Assembly (NCBI RefSeq): GCF_030694085.1 | Contig: NZ_JAUXZE010000048.1 | Span: forward strand, 62,001 to 126,000 | Length of the DNA: 64,000 nt | Direction of reading: 5' to 3' | DNA from: Tabrizicola sp. | GTDB lineage: Bacteria; Pseudomonadota; Alphaproteobacteria; Rhodobacterales; Rhodobacteraceae | Shown: piece by piece, positions 56,023 to 64,000 of the stretch | Numbering within the stretch: position 1 is the first letter of the stretch | Layout of the letters: every line of letters begins with the position of its first letter | Position numbers and translations under genes: made by a program | Notes under the pieces: model-generated | Database searches by the model: none | Seen by the model: the letters and a program-made list of their open reading frames with translations, nothing else | Told to the model about the DNA's origin: nothing

Positions 56023-57183
56023 TCATCCAGCCAGGCCCGGGTCGAAGACTTGGGCATCGTAGAACTGGTCCGGCGGCAGAATCAGCTTCCCGCGCGAGGA
56101 CGCAACCGGAGTCGGCAGCAGCAGCGACCCTTCCACCTTTGCGCTTGCGGCGGGCAGATCGGCCCCCGCCGGGCCCAGGTGCAGCCGGTAGATGTCGCTT
56201 CGGAAGACCTCGGCCGCGATGACCTGCGCGCCCAGCGGGTTCAGCCCATGCCGCCGTCCCAGCCGCGCCCCGATCCAGGCCGCCTGACTGCGCCAGGGAA
56301 AGCCCGCAGCCCCGCCATCGAACCGCAGGAACGCTGGCGCAAATCGCTCGGCGCCGTCCGCTGCGATCACCAGACGCCCGGTCAGACTGCGTTCGATCAG
56401 TTCGGCCGATACGCCAAGCCGGGCTGCCAGAACCTCGCCCGCCACCGTCAGGTTTGCCGCCTGTCCCAGCCAGCGCCCGGCGCGCCAGATCGCCCGGATC
56501 AGCCGGCCGGCAAGATCTGGGTCGGCTTCGGCCCAGCCTGCCCTGACCGCAAGCACCTTTTCCGGCGCTGCCGCCCAGATCGCGCTGGTCGGCAACAGGA
56601 GGACCCCGGCCCCACGGTCCACCGCGACCGACCCCCTCGGCTCGCCCACGCAGAAGGCATCGACTTCGCCAGTCGCCAGCGCGTCCGGCATCAGCGGGGG
56701 TGGCACCGTGACGATCTCAAGCCCCTGGGGCAGCGGGACCCCCAGCCCCTCCAGCCAGTAGCGCACCAGTTCATTGTGCATGGAAAAAGCGAACGGGACA
56801 CCGATCCGCAACCGCTGCTCAACCGCCGCCAAGAGCGAGAGCCCCGCAGCCCGCGCGTCGGACAGCGCGAAATCATGGTCCTGCATCCGCGCTGCCAGGG
56901 CCGTCGAGACGCCGATCGCATTGCCGTTCAGGTTAAGGACCGACAGCACCTCGAACCGTGCCGGGCCACCCAGACCCAATGCCAGGGCCACCGGCACAGG
57001 GGCCAGCATCTGCGCACCCGCGACCTGCCCTACGGCCAGAAGGTCACGCAGGCTTGACCAGCTGGGCGCACCAACCAGATCCAGCGCCAGCCCTTCTTCC
57101 TCGGCGAAGCCCATCGCTTCGGCCACGATCAGCGGTGCGGCATCGACCAGCGGCACGAACCCCAGACGCAGCGTCACCGTCAT
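56023..57183 (-). CDS. nasS: Nitrate/nitrite sensor NasS (cytoplasmic NrtA-like protein)
   Basis: A 386-residue protein of the NrtA/CmpA fold without a signal peptide; it begins directly with TVTLRLGFVPLVDAAPLIVA. Conserved blocks are MHNELVRYWLEGLGVPLP and DAFCVGEPRGSVAVDRGAG. NasS holds NasT inactive until nitrate or nitrite binds. Its start overlaps the nasT stop by 4 bp, and its end is 114 bp from the RNA leader. Confidence 0.9.
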   Translation of the reverse strand: MTVTLRLGFVPLVDAAPLIVAEAMGFAEEEGLALDLVGAPSWSSLRDLLAVGQVAGAQMLAPVPVALALGLGGPARFEVLSVLNLNGNAIGVSTALAARMQDHDFALSDARAAGLSLLAAVEQRLRIGVPFAFSMHNELVRYWLEGLGVPLPQGLEIVTVPPPLMPDALATGEVDAFCVGEPRGSVAVDRGAGVLLLPTSAIWAAAPEKVLAVRAGWAEADPDLAGRLIRAIWRAGRWLGQAANLTVAGEVLAARLGVSAELIERSLTGRLVIAADGAERFAPAFLRFDGGAAGFPWRSQAAWIGARLGRRHGLNPLGAQVIAAEVFRSDIYRLHLGPAGADLPAASAKVEGSLLLPTPVASSRGKLILPPDQFYDAQVFDPGLAG

Positions 57184-57764
57184 TTCAGCAGCTCCGCCGC
57201 CGTCACCAGCGCCTGAGCGACCTCGGCCAGCTTCCTGCCCTGATCCATCGCGGCCTTGCGCAACAAGGCATAGGCTTCGTCCTCGCCGATCCCCTTGGCG
57301 CGCATCACGATGCCCTTGGCGCGGTCGATCACCTTGCGCTCTTCCAGTGCCCGGCGGGTCTCGGCCAGCTCCACCCGCATCTTCTGCATCAGGTGAAAGC
57401 GCGCGATGGCCGCGTCGAGGACCGGCTTGATCCGGTTTGCCGACAATCCCGCGACGACATAGGCCGAGACGCCCGCTTCGATTGCCGCCTGGGTCAGCGC
57501 CCCGTCGCTTTCATCGACGAACATCGCGACGGGTCGCTGCAAGGGGGCGCTTGCAAGCGTCAGCTCCTCGATCGCATCGCGCGAGGGGTTGCCAGCGTCA
57601 ATCAGGACCAGATCGGGATTGCGTTCGGAAATCCGGCGCGCAAGGCCAAGCTCGTCGGCGATGACCAGAACGTCGTGGTCGCCAGCCTCGCGCAGGCCGT
57701 CGACGATCATGACGGCACGGTCACGGTCCTTTTCGACGACGATGATGGACAGTCGCCGGTTCAT
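57180..57764 (-). CDS. nasT: ANTAR-domain antiterminator NasT
   Basis: A 194-residue regulator. Residues about 1-125 form a receiver-like domain (IIVVEKDRDRAVMIVDGL, then DLVLIDAGNPSRD), and 130-190 an ANTAR domain (LEERKVIDRAKGIVMRAKG, then DEAYALLRKAAMDQGRKLAE). It binds RNA hexaloops and prevents termination in the nas leader. nasS overlaps its end. A perfect 9-bp dyad lies about 90 bp upstream of its start. Confidence 0.93.
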   Translation of the reverse strand: MNRRLSIIVVEKDRDRAVMIVDGLREAGDHDVLVIADELGLARRISERNPDLVLIDAGNPSRDAIEELTLASAPLQRPVAMFVDESDGALTQAAIEAGVSAYVVAGLSANRIKPVLDAAIARFHLMQKMRVELAETRRALEERKVIDRAKGIVMRAKGIGEDEAYALLRKAAMDQGRKLAEVAQALVTAAELLK

Positions 57765-57851
57765 CGGCCTTCAAGACCATCGACCTTGTGGGGAAGCAAC
57801 GATGGGGCAGAGTATCGACTGCGACGGGGTCCACATTTGCGTGTTGCTTCG

Positions 57852-57871
57852 GCAGTCCTGCACAGGACTGC
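57852..57871. promoter_or_regulatory. Dyad upstream of nasT
   Basis: GCAGTCCTG-CA-CAGGACTGC is a perfect 9-bp inverted repeat, 87 bp before the nasT start and 51 bp beyond the kinase-fusion stop. It could be a nasT operator or a terminator for the convergent-side transcript; there is no U-run. Confidence 0.4.
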
Positions 57872-57922
57872 TCAATTCTTGGTCGGAACAACAAGAAAGC
57901 GCCGTTCGGCCTGACCAGCGGA

Positions 57923-59320
57923 TCAAGGCGAAGAGTTGCGCCAGACAGCCTGCAGCCAGTCGGTCAACGCGGGGATGTCGACCGATCTCGTGGTGTCGAT
58001 GTCGTGGCACGGGGCAAGGCCGGTCGGTGTCGCGCGCTCGGCAAGGGCGATGAGTTCAGGCACGTATTCGGCGCCGGGGTGGCCCGCAGGCCGCGATGCC
58101 AGTCTGGCAGCATAGCGATCGCCCACGGTCTGCGGCGGCGCATGACACCAGACCTCGGCCAGATCGGTGACCCCGGCCCGGACAAGTCCCGCCTTCAGCA
58201 CGTCGATGGGCTGAAACCCGAACCACGCATCCAGAATGAAAGAGCTTGCGGCAGGCGCATCCGCGACCAGATCGAAGATCGCGGCATAAGTGGCGCGGCC
58301 AAGCGTGCGGTTGAACAGCCGGTCACCAGGCGGAAGGGTGGCCAGAAACGGGTTCTTGATCGTGTCCAGCGTCAGGATCGGCCAGCCTGTCGCATCGGAC
58401 AGGGCGCGGGCGACCGAGGATTTGCCCGAAGCCGGCACGCCGTTGATCATGACCACGCGCTTGGCGGGCCGGGCGGCGATGGCGGCGCTGGCGGCGCCGA
58501 TCACACCGGCGTCGTCGCCGAGAGTAGCGGCAAGGACCGGCGCGCTGTACCAGACGCCGCGCGGGGGCACGGTGGCCAGGGCGGCGAAGGCTCCCGCCCC
58601 GGCTCCGCCCCCGATTACCACGCAATCGGGGTTGCAGGTGGCGATCAGGCTGTCGATTGCCGCGCGAAGGGGGGTTGCCCAGGCGGCGATCACTGCGCGG
58701 GCGACAGCGTCACTGCGCGCCAGGAGGTCCTCGGCACGGGTGGATGCCGGGAGGCCCGCCTCGGCCAGGTGGGTGGCGAAGGCGGTGCCTGAGCTGACGG
58801 TTTCCACACAACCGATGCGGCCGCAGACGCAAGGGCGCCCGTTCGGATCGACGCAGATATGGCCAAGTTGCCCGGCCGCGCCGCTGCCACGCAGGACCCG
58901 GCCGCCGTCCAGAATGGCTCCGCCGATTCCGGTGCCGATGGTCAGCATCACCACATTCTGCAGGCCCTTTGCGGCACCATGCGCGGTCTCGCCCAGAAGC
59001 GCCATTGTCGCGTCGTTCTCGATAGTGACGGGCAGGCTGGTCGCGGCTTCCACCTCGGTGGCGAAGTCGAAGCCGGAGAGGTTCACATATCCGCCCGACA
59101 GCACGCGTCGGGTGTGGGCATGGACCTGCCCCGGCACGCCGATGCCAAGAGCCGCGACCCCTGGTGTACCGACCTGGGCCACCAGATCAAGGACACGGTT
59201 CAGGACCACCTTGGGGTCGGGAGAGCTGGGTGCGGCGGCGCGGTCTTCGATCACGCCGTCGGTGATCCGGGCGGCGCGGAGGCGGGTTCCGCCGATGTCG
59301 ATCCCGATGGCAGATGCCAT
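57923..59320 (-). CDS. ROK-family sugar kinase fused to a P-loop kinase-like domain
   Basis: A 465-residue fusion. Residues 1-300 are a ROK kinase: ASAIGIDIGGTRLRAARI, TIGTGIGGAILDGGRVLRG and the zinc motif PCVCGRIGCVE. Residues about 303-465 are a separate P-loop domain beginning RVVMINGVPASGKSSVARAL (Walker A) with LDTIKNPFLATLPPGDRLFN after it, resembling gluconate or shikimate-type kinases. The start MASAIGID at 59320 lies 2 bp after the aldolase stop. It presumably phosphorylates the imported sugar; two kinase activities would give a bisphosphate or serve two substrates. Confidence 0.85.
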   Translation of the reverse strand: MASAIGIDIGGTRLRAARITDGVIEDRAAAPSSPDPKVVLNRVLDLVAQVGTPGVAALGIGVPGQVHAHTRRVLSGGYVNLSGFDFATEVEAATSLPVTIENDATMALLGETAHGAAKGLQNVVMLTIGTGIGGAILDGGRVLRGSGAAGQLGHICVDPNGRPCVCGRIGCVETVSSGTAFATHLAEAGLPASTRAEDLLARSDAVARAVIAAWATPLRAAIDSLIATCNPDCVVIGGGAGAGAFAALATVPPRGVWYSAPVLAATLGDDAGVIGAASAAIAARPAKRVVMINGVPASGKSSVARALSDATGWPILTLDTIKNPFLATLPPGDRLFNRTLGRATYAAIFDLVADAPAASSFILDAWFGFQPIDVLKAGLVRAGVTDLAEVWCHAPPQTVGDRYAARLASRPAGHPGAEYVPELIALAERATPTGLAPCHDIDTTRSVDIPALTDWLQAVWRNSSP

Positions 59321-59322
59321 GT

Positions 59323-60222
59323 CTACCCCTTGAAGTGCCGCGCGATCACCGCCTGAATCTCGCGCAAACGGGGCACGGCGACCGTCTCCAGCCGCTCTTT
59401 CGTCACTGCGCGGTCCAGCGAGATGCAGTCTTTCCACAGCGACCGCCCGGCAATCACCCCCGATGCCCCATTGGCCATCGAGGTCTCAACCTGCCCCAGG
59501 AATGTCGCATGGTCCACTCCGGCCGACAGGACCGCCCAGGGCACATCCCCGCACATAGCGGTGATGTTGGCGCAGGCCTGCGGGGTTCCAGGGTAAGGGA
59601 TCTTCAGGACCTTCGATCCGGCATCAAGGCACAGCTTCGATCCGCCCTCGATCAGCTCGGGGATATTGGCGGCGTAGGCTTCGGGCGCTTCGCCAGGCAG
59701 GGCGTAGGTCAGGAACTCGACCACCAGCAGCAGGTCTTCGGCGGCGAAATCGGCGATCACGTCGCGCAGGGTGGCCATGTTGGCGGTGTTGGCCGCAGGA
59801 GTGTCCGAGCGCAGGTAGATCATGATCTTGGCGCCGGTTCCGCCCAGTTCGCGCACGCGACGGGCGGTGATGCCCTGAACCATGTTGGAGATTCGGTAGC
59901 CCTCGGGCGTCAGATCGAAGCCCGAGGCATCCAGCCCGATCAGAAGGCCGGTCGACCGATGCAGCACCCCTTGATCCACCAGTCCCGGCACGGCGCAGAT
60001 CGGATCAACCAGAACACAGCCCGCATGGCGGGCGAGGTAGGCGGTTATGTCCATCTTGGTCAGTCCAAGGACATCGTTGCTGATCGCGGCCTGGGCCTCG
60101 GGGGTCTTGGCCAGCAACGTCCGCATGCCGCCGCGCTGGTCACAGGCGATGACCATCATCGCGCCATCATCGCCGCAGATCTGTTGATACCCGCGGCGTT
60201 CGGCGGTGGTCATGGCGGGCAT
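59323..60222 (-). CDS. LacD/YihT-like class I aldolase
   Basis: A 299-residue TIM-barrel enzyme of the DeoC/LacD family, which includes tagatose-1,6-bisphosphate and sulfofructose-1-phosphate aldolases. The early block VIACDQRGGMRTLL, the GLLIGLDASGFD strand and the Schiff-base-type lysine in SKVLKIPYPG are visible. CTGGAGAG precedes ATG 60222. It would split the phosphorylated ketose made by the adjacent kinase. The natural sugar is not determined. Confidence 0.82.
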   Translation of the reverse strand: MPAMTTAERRGYQQICGDDGAMMVIACDQRGGMRTLLAKTPEAQAAISNDVLGLTKMDITAYLARHAGCVLVDPICAVPGLVDQGVLHRSTGLLIGLDASGFDLTPEGYRISNMVQGITARRVRELGGTGAKIMIYLRSDTPAANTANMATLRDVIADFAAEDLLLVVEFLTYALPGEAPEAYAANIPELIEGGSKLCLDAGSKVLKIPYPGTPQACANITAMCGDVPWAVLSAGVDHATFLGQVETSMANGASGVIAGRSLWKDCISLDRAVTKERLETVAVPRLREIQAVIARHFKG

Positions 60223-60327
60223 GGCGGTCTCTCCAGAGAATTTTCGGGCACGTTGGTCGCTGTGCCCACTTGTCAGTTGCCTGACGTGGAGTATTGCGGG
60301 ATAAGCGACCTGGGTGTGTGTAACACC

Positions 60328-60344
60328 TTGCAGAAAGGAATTGC
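60328..60344. promoter_or_regulatory. Operator-like motif between the aldolase and SorC-type gene
   Basis: TTGCAGAAAGGAATTGC shares 14 of 17 bases with the element at 61339-61355. It lies between the divergent aldolase and regulator genes. A further AA makes the outer part a TTGCA-N9-TGCAA dyad. Confidence 0.55.
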
Positions 60345-60410
60345 AACCTGTCAGTTTCCAGCGCAGCTCCGATCGGTCCGGGCGGTGGCACCGTCATCGG
60401 CGAAAGCCGG

Positions 60411-61313
60411 GTGATGCTGCATACCGTCGCGAAGATGCACTACATCGGCGAGATGAGCCAGGTGCAGATCGCCAAGCAGCTTGGGCTGTCGACGGCCACG
60501 ATCTCGCGGCTTCTGCAACGGGCGCGGGCCGAGGGGATCGTGCGGATCGAGGTGCGCGACATCTACGCGCCGGACGAGCTGGGGTTGGAACTGGCGCGCA
60601 AGCTGGGGCTGTCTCGGGTCGAGGTTGTGGACGCGCCGGTCAGCGGGGCGCTGGCGGTTCCGCTGTCGCGGATGCTGGCGGCGGCGGACTTGCGGGCAGG
60701 CCGGGTGCTGATGATCGGCTGGGGCCGGACCGTCTCGGCCGTGATCGAGGCGGGCCTGCCGCCGATGCCGGGTGTCCTTGTGGTGCCTTCGACCGGGGGG
60801 ATGCAGCAGCACGCCCAGCATTTCCAAAGCAACGAGTTCGCGCGCCGCGCCGCGGAGGCGACGGGCGGTGTGCCCCATTTCATCCACGCCCCCTATCTGC
60901 CGGATCCCGAGGCCCGGACCTTCTTTCTTGCCGATTCGTCAGTGCAGGAGTCGGTCGGGCTTTGGGACCGGATCGACGCCGCGGTCGTGGGCATCGGCCA
61001 GCCTTACGGATTGGAGCGGGCGGTCAGCGGCGGGGCCGCGCCGGTCGAGCCGGCCCTGGCCAACGCCGCAGGCGATGTCGTTCGGCACTATTTCACCCGT
61101 GACGGGCAAGTGCTGGACTGGCGTGGCGAAGGCCAGATGATCGCTGTGTCGGCCCAGCAATTGCGGGCGACGCCGCTGGTGATCGGCCTCGCAGTCGGAG
61201 AGGCCAAGGTCACCTCGATCCTGGGCGCCGCCCGGTCACGGCTGATCACCGCGCTGATCACCGACACACGCACGGCCGAGGCCTTGCTCGAGTCCCTCGT
61301 CCAGGGCGCGTGA
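60411..61313 (+). CDS. SorC/DeoR-family sugar-binding regulator
   Basis: A 300-residue regulator. The HTH is VAKMHYIGEMSQVQIAKQLG and LSTATISRLLQRARAEGIVR. The C-terminal sugar-phosphate-binding domain has LMIGWGRTVSAVIEAG and IAVSAQQLRATPLVIGLAVG. It is divergent from the aldolase-kinase operon and followed by the ABC transporter. GTG 60411 or ATG 60414 could be the start; the ribosome site is weak. The inducer is probably a phosphorylated pathway intermediate. Confidence 0.88.
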   Translation: MMLHTVAKMHYIGEMSQVQIAKQLGLSTATISRLLQRARAEGIVRIEVRDIYAPDELGLELARKLGLSRVEVVDAPVSGALAVPLSRMLAAADLRAGRVLMIGWGRTVSAVIEAGLPPMPGVLVVPSTGGMQQHAQHFQSNEFARRAAEATGGVPHFIHAPYLPDPEARTFFLADSSVQESVGLWDRIDAAVVGIGQPYGLERAVSGGAAPVEPALANAAGDVVRHYFTRDGQVLDWRGEGQMIAVSAQQLRATPLVIGLAVGEAKVTSILGAARSRLITALITDTRTAEALLESLVQGA

Positions 61314-61338
61314 CCCTTCAATCGCATCAAGAAAATAG

Positions 61339-61355
61339 TTGCAGCAAAAAATTGC
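61339..61355. promoter_or_regulatory. Second operator-like motif, before the ABC transporter
   Basis: TTGCAGCAAAAAATTGC shares the TTGCAG-N-AA-N2-AATTGC pattern with the element at 60328-60344. It ends 2 bp before the -35 box of the transporter promoter. Confidence 0.55.
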
Positions 61356-61357
61356 TC

Positions 61358-61386
61358 TTGACGCAGAGGCAGTCGCGGCGTGTTAT
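61358..61386 (+). promoter_or_regulatory. Sigma-70-like promoter of the sugar ABC operon
   Basis: TTGACG (61358-61363), a 17-bp spacer and TGTTAT (61381-61386) fit the -35/-10 pattern. The transporter start codon lies 92 bp beyond. Confidence 0.5.
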
Positions 61387-61478
61387 CGGAGTGGCTGAAA
61401 GCGCCCGCGAGGGGCGAGCCAGCGATCCGGGGCGCCCGTCTATGGGTCTGTCCTCCGGGCATTCAGGGAGGAATGAAA

Positions 61479-62462
61479 ATGGACCGTCGTAAGTTTTTGG
61501 GCGCTGCTTCTGCATTGCCGCTGACCGCCGCCGCAGCCACAATGGCCAAGGCGCAGGACAAGAAATTCACAATCGCGCTGATTCCGGGTCTGACCACGGA
61601 CGGCTTCTACATCACGATGAACCGCGGTGCGCAGGCAGCGGCCGATGCCCTGGGCGTCGAACTGGTCTTCCAGGGCGCGCCGGACTTCAACCCGGTCACC
61701 CAGGTCCCCGTGCTGGACGCCGTTATCGCCCGGGCGCCAAATGCGATCCTGATCGCGCCGACCGACAAGGTGCAGCTGGTCGAGCCTCTGAAGAAAGCCC
61801 ATGATGCCGGAATTCCGGTGATCACGGTCGATACGTTCATCGGTACCGGGAACTACCAGACCGGCGCGGGCGACGGCGATTTCCCGCTGTCCTACATTGC
61901 GTCTGACAACGTTCTGGGTGGCAAGATCGCCGCACGAGCGCTGGCGGCAGCAATCGGTGGCACGGGCAAGGTTTTCGTGTCGAACGTGAAGCCCGGCATT
62001 TCCACCACCGACCAGCGGGAAGAAGGCTTCAAGACCGCAATGGCCGAAGAGTTCCCGAACATCACCGTTCTGGAAACCCAGTTCAACGACAACGACGCCA
62101 ACAAGGCGGCCTCGCAGCTTCAGGGCGTCTTTGCCCGCGATGCCGATCTGAAGGGTGTGTTCGGGGCCAACCTCTTCTCGGCCCTTGGCGCGGCGACCGG
62201 CGTGCAGCAGGCGGGCCAGACCGGAACCATCAAGGTGGTGGCATTCGACGCCCCGGTCAGCATCGTTGACAACATCAAGACGGGCCTCGTGGACGTGGCG
62301 ATTGCCCAGCATCCGGCGGAAATCGGCTACTTCGGCGTGGTTTCGGCCTTTGCCCACCTGACCGGCAACTCGATCCCGGTCAGCATCGGCACCGGCTTCA
62401 CCATCATGGATGCGTCGAACATCGACGACCCGGAAGTCGCGAAGTACCTGTACTCCGAATAA
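61479..62462 (+). CDS. Sugar ABC transporter substrate-binding protein
   Basis: A 327-residue protein of the periplasmic-binding-protein-like group 4 (RbsB type). It has a twin-arginine signal (MDRRKFLGAASALPLTAAA). The mature start KKFTIALIPGLTTDGFYITM and the ILIAPTDKVQLVEPLKKAHD block are typical of ribose/pentitol binders. ATG 61479 is chosen because GGGAGG lies 7 bp upstream; ATG 61473 is too close to it. Ligand unknown. Confidence 0.9.
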   Translation: MDRRKFLGAASALPLTAAAATMAKAQDKKFTIALIPGLTTDGFYITMNRGAQAAADALGVELVFQGAPDFNPVTQVPVLDAVIARAPNAILIAPTDKVQLVEPLKKAHDAGIPVITVDTFIGTGNYQTGAGDGDFPLSYIASDNVLGGKIAARALAAAIGGTGKVFVSNVKPGISTTDQREEGFKTAMAEEFPNITVLETQFNDNDANKAASQLQGVFARDADLKGVFGANLFSALGAATGVQQAGQTGTIKVVAFDAPVSIVDNIKTGLVDVAIAQHPAEIGYFGVVSAFAHLTGNSIPVSIGTGFTIMDASNIDDPEVAKYLYSE

Positions 62463-62596
62463 GGGCCAGTCGGGTGGCGGAGATTGCTCTCCCCGCTGCC
62501 CGGATGTCTTTCGGTGGCGGCCCCGATCGCGGGTCGCCACCTTTCGCGCTGAATGTGGATGGCCACCGTCATCCCCCGGACGGAAAGCCGCCAACA

Positions 62597-63643
62597 ATGA
62601 CGCAGACCTCTGATCCCCATGTCGCCCCGCAGGCCGATCACGCCGACACGGCCCGCACCTTCCTGCAAAGGGTTGCCGATCTGCGGGCCTGGCTGTTCCT
62701 GGCCTTCCTGATCCTTGGGTTCGAGGTCTGGTCGCGCATCTCGTTCGGGGGGACGTTCCTCTTCAACCCGTTCAACATCCAGTCCATCGCCGTCTTCGCA
62801 GTGGCCCCCCTGCTGCTGGCCACGGGGCAGACCTTCGTCATCATCTCTGGCGGGATCGACCTGTCGATGGGTTTCATCATGGGGCTGGCGGCAGTGGTCG
62901 CGGCGCATGTGATCAACTGGGCCACACCCGGCATGGGGTTCGGGATGGCGGTTCTGTTCGGAGGGCTGGTGGCCGTGCTTGTCGCGGCGATACCGGGCAT
63001 GGTCAACGGGATGCTGGTGGCCTTCCTGAAAGTGCCCCCCTTCATCGGCACGCTTGGCATGTTCGGCGTGGCGCGTGGGGTGGCCTTCCTCTTGGCGGGC
63101 GGCACAACGGTTCCGGTCAAGAACGAGGTTTTTGCCGCCCTTGGCAACGGTCGGTTCTACGGCGTTCCCTACATCGTCATCGTGACGGCCATCTTCGTGC
63201 TGATCATGCATTACCTGCTGAGCCAGACAAAATTCGGCCAGCACAACTATGCCATCGGCGCCAATGCCCAGGCCGCACGGCGGGCGGGCATCAACATCAA
63301 ATGGCATCTTTTGCGGCTGTATATCCTGTCGGGGATGTGTGCGGGCCTTGCGGGCGTCCTTTATGCCGCGCGCTTCACCGCAGGGGCGGCACAGGCGGGC
63401 GAGCCGTTGCTACTCGATTCAGTTGCAGCGGTGGTCATCGGGGGCGCAAGTCTCTTCGGCGGGTCAGGCACGATCCTGGGGACCGTGGCGGGGGCCCTGG
63501 TGATTGCGGTCATTCAATATGGCCTTGTCTTCATCAATGTCGCCCCGTTCTGGCAGTTCATCTCTGTGGGCGTCGTGATCATCATCTCGGTCCTGATCGA
63601 CCAGGCGCAAAGGCGGTTCTCGGGAGGACGGCAGAGTGAATGA
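62597..63643 (+). CDS. Sugar ABC transporter permease (RbsC type)
   Basis: A 348-residue membrane protein with about nine to ten spans. The RbsC-type block TFVIISGGIDLSMGFIMGLA and the late VVIGGASLFGGSGTILGTVA are diagnostic. ATG 62597 follows a weak site after a 134-bp gap. Its last codons overlap the ATPase start by 8 bp. Confidence 0.92.
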   Translation: MTQTSDPHVAPQADHADTARTFLQRVADLRAWLFLAFLILGFEVWSRISFGGTFLFNPFNIQSIAVFAVAPLLLATGQTFVIISGGIDLSMGFIMGLAAVVAAHVINWATPGMGFGMAVLFGGLVAVLVAAIPGMVNGMLVAFLKVPPFIGTLGMFGVARGVAFLLAGGTTVPVKNEVFAALGNGRFYGVPYIVIVTAIFVLIMHYLLSQTKFGQHNYAIGANAQAARRAGINIKWHLLRLYILSGMCAGLAGVLYAARFTAGAAQAGEPLLLDSVAAVVIGGASLFGGSGTILGTVAGALVIAVIQYGLVFINVAPFWQFISVGVVIIISVLIDQAQRRFSGGRQSE

Positions 63644-64000
63644 CATGAGCCCCCCGAACACTCCAATGGTGAACACTCCAATGGGCGAAACGCTGCTTGA
63701 GGTTCGCCACCTGTCGAAGAACTTCGGCCCGGTACAGGCCCTGAGCGATCTGTCGATGAAGGTTCATGCGGGTGAGGTCGTGGCCCTGGCCGGTGACAAC
63801 GGTGCGGGCAAGACGACGCTGATCAAGGCGATTTCGGGGGTCTATGCGCCTTCGTCCGGGGAGATCCTCTTGAAGGGCAAGTCGGTCAGCTTTGCCTCGC
63901 CGCAAGAGGCGCGGGACCAGGGGATCGAGACGATCTACCAGGACCTTGCCCTTGCCGACAACCTGACCATCGGCGCGAACATCTTCCTTGGGCGTGAGCC
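63636..64000 (+). CDS. Sugar ABC transporter ATPase, N-terminal part (3' end outside window)
   Basis: The first 121 residues of an RbsA/FrcA-type ATPase. Walker A is AGDNGAGKTTLIKAISGVY, with the Q-loop IETIYQDLALADNLTI. GTG 63636 is proposed, with GGGAGG 8 bp upstream; ATG 63645 and ATG 63681 are alternatives. A 15-bp tandem repeat in the first codons gives the residue duplication NTPMVNTPMG. The gene runs off the window. Confidence 0.88.
   Translation, partial: MNDMSPPNTPMVNTPMGETLLEVRHLSKNFGPVQALSDLSMKVHAGEVVALAGDNGAGKTTLIKAISGVYAPSSGEILLKGKSVSFASPQEARDQGIETIYQDLALADNLTIGANIFLGRE

Noticed and set aside
57765..57922. A sigma-54 promoter upstream of nasT
   Set aside because: No TGGC-N8-TTGC-like element could be found in either strand of the gap.

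Overview
The window is a GC-rich alphaproteobacterial chromosome segment that looks like a denitrifying member of the Rhodobacterales (Rhodobacter, Gemmobacter, Tabrizicola or Paracoccus type). The assignment rests on a SAM/SAH riboswitch in front of metK, a class known from Rhodobacterales, an Irr-type regulator beside fabA/fabB/fabI, NirK with NirV, and NnrR-like sites of the form TTGCG-N4-CACAA. No species is claimed. No rRNA, CRISPR array, insertion sequence or prophage was seen. There is one tRNA, Gly(UCC).

Layout. (1) 1-5.2 kb: a plus-strand operon with the end of a glutamine-synthetase-like ligase, an aldehyde dehydrogenase, an iron alcohol dehydrogenase, a lectin-fold protein and a DadA-like oxidase, probably for catabolism of an amine or amino alcohol by gamma-glutamylation. 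(2) 5.2-16.8 kb: mixed housekeeping genes (dacB, a MarR-GNAT fusion, nadD, ettA, two alpha/beta hydrolases, aroA, trmB, a GYD protein) and very small membrane proteins. (3) 16.8-24.9 kb, minus strand: miaB, phoH, ybeY, ybeX, lnt and metK. An OmpA-like/lipoprotein pair and a terminator are inserted between miaB and phoH. (4) 25-35.5 kb: a fasciclin protein, an XRE regulator, irr, an MFS exporter, and the unsaturated fatty acid genes fabA, fabB and fabI, with two opposite-strand genes between fabA and fabB. Three glycosyltransferase-like genes, an intradiol dioxygenase and tRNA-Gly also lie here. (5) 35.6-36.3 kb: a decayed DevA-type ABC ATPase. (6) 36.3-46.1 kb: a denitrification island (norCBQD plus two small membrane proteins, a DUF1858 protein, nnrS, nnrR, pseudoazurin, nirV, nirK). 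(7) 46.2-57.8 kb: an assimilatory nitrate island (nasT-nasS, an RNA leader, nrtA-nrtB-nrtCD-nirB-nirD-nasA). (8) 57.9-64 kb: an uncharacterised sugar locus (ROK kinase fused to a P-loop kinase, LacD/YihT-like aldolase, SorC-type regulator, ABC transporter cut by the window end).

How they work together. Nitrate is imported by NrtABCD, reduced to nitrite by NasA and to ammonium by NirBD. NasS and NasT probably control this through a leader RNA with two AATGNC hexaloops and a terminator. Nitrite can instead be reduced to NO by NirK, fed by pseudoazurin, and then to N2O by NorCB. NnrR-like dyads lie 61-63 bp from the start codons of norC, the DUF1858 gene, pseudoazurin and nirK, so one NO-responsive switch probably serves all of them. 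No respiratory nitrate reductase or nosZ lies in the window.

The least explained parts are the kinase-fusion sugar locus with its repeated operator motif, the gamma-glutamylation operon, the paired OmpA/lipoprotein module, and a FabI with Phe at the usual Tyr146 position.
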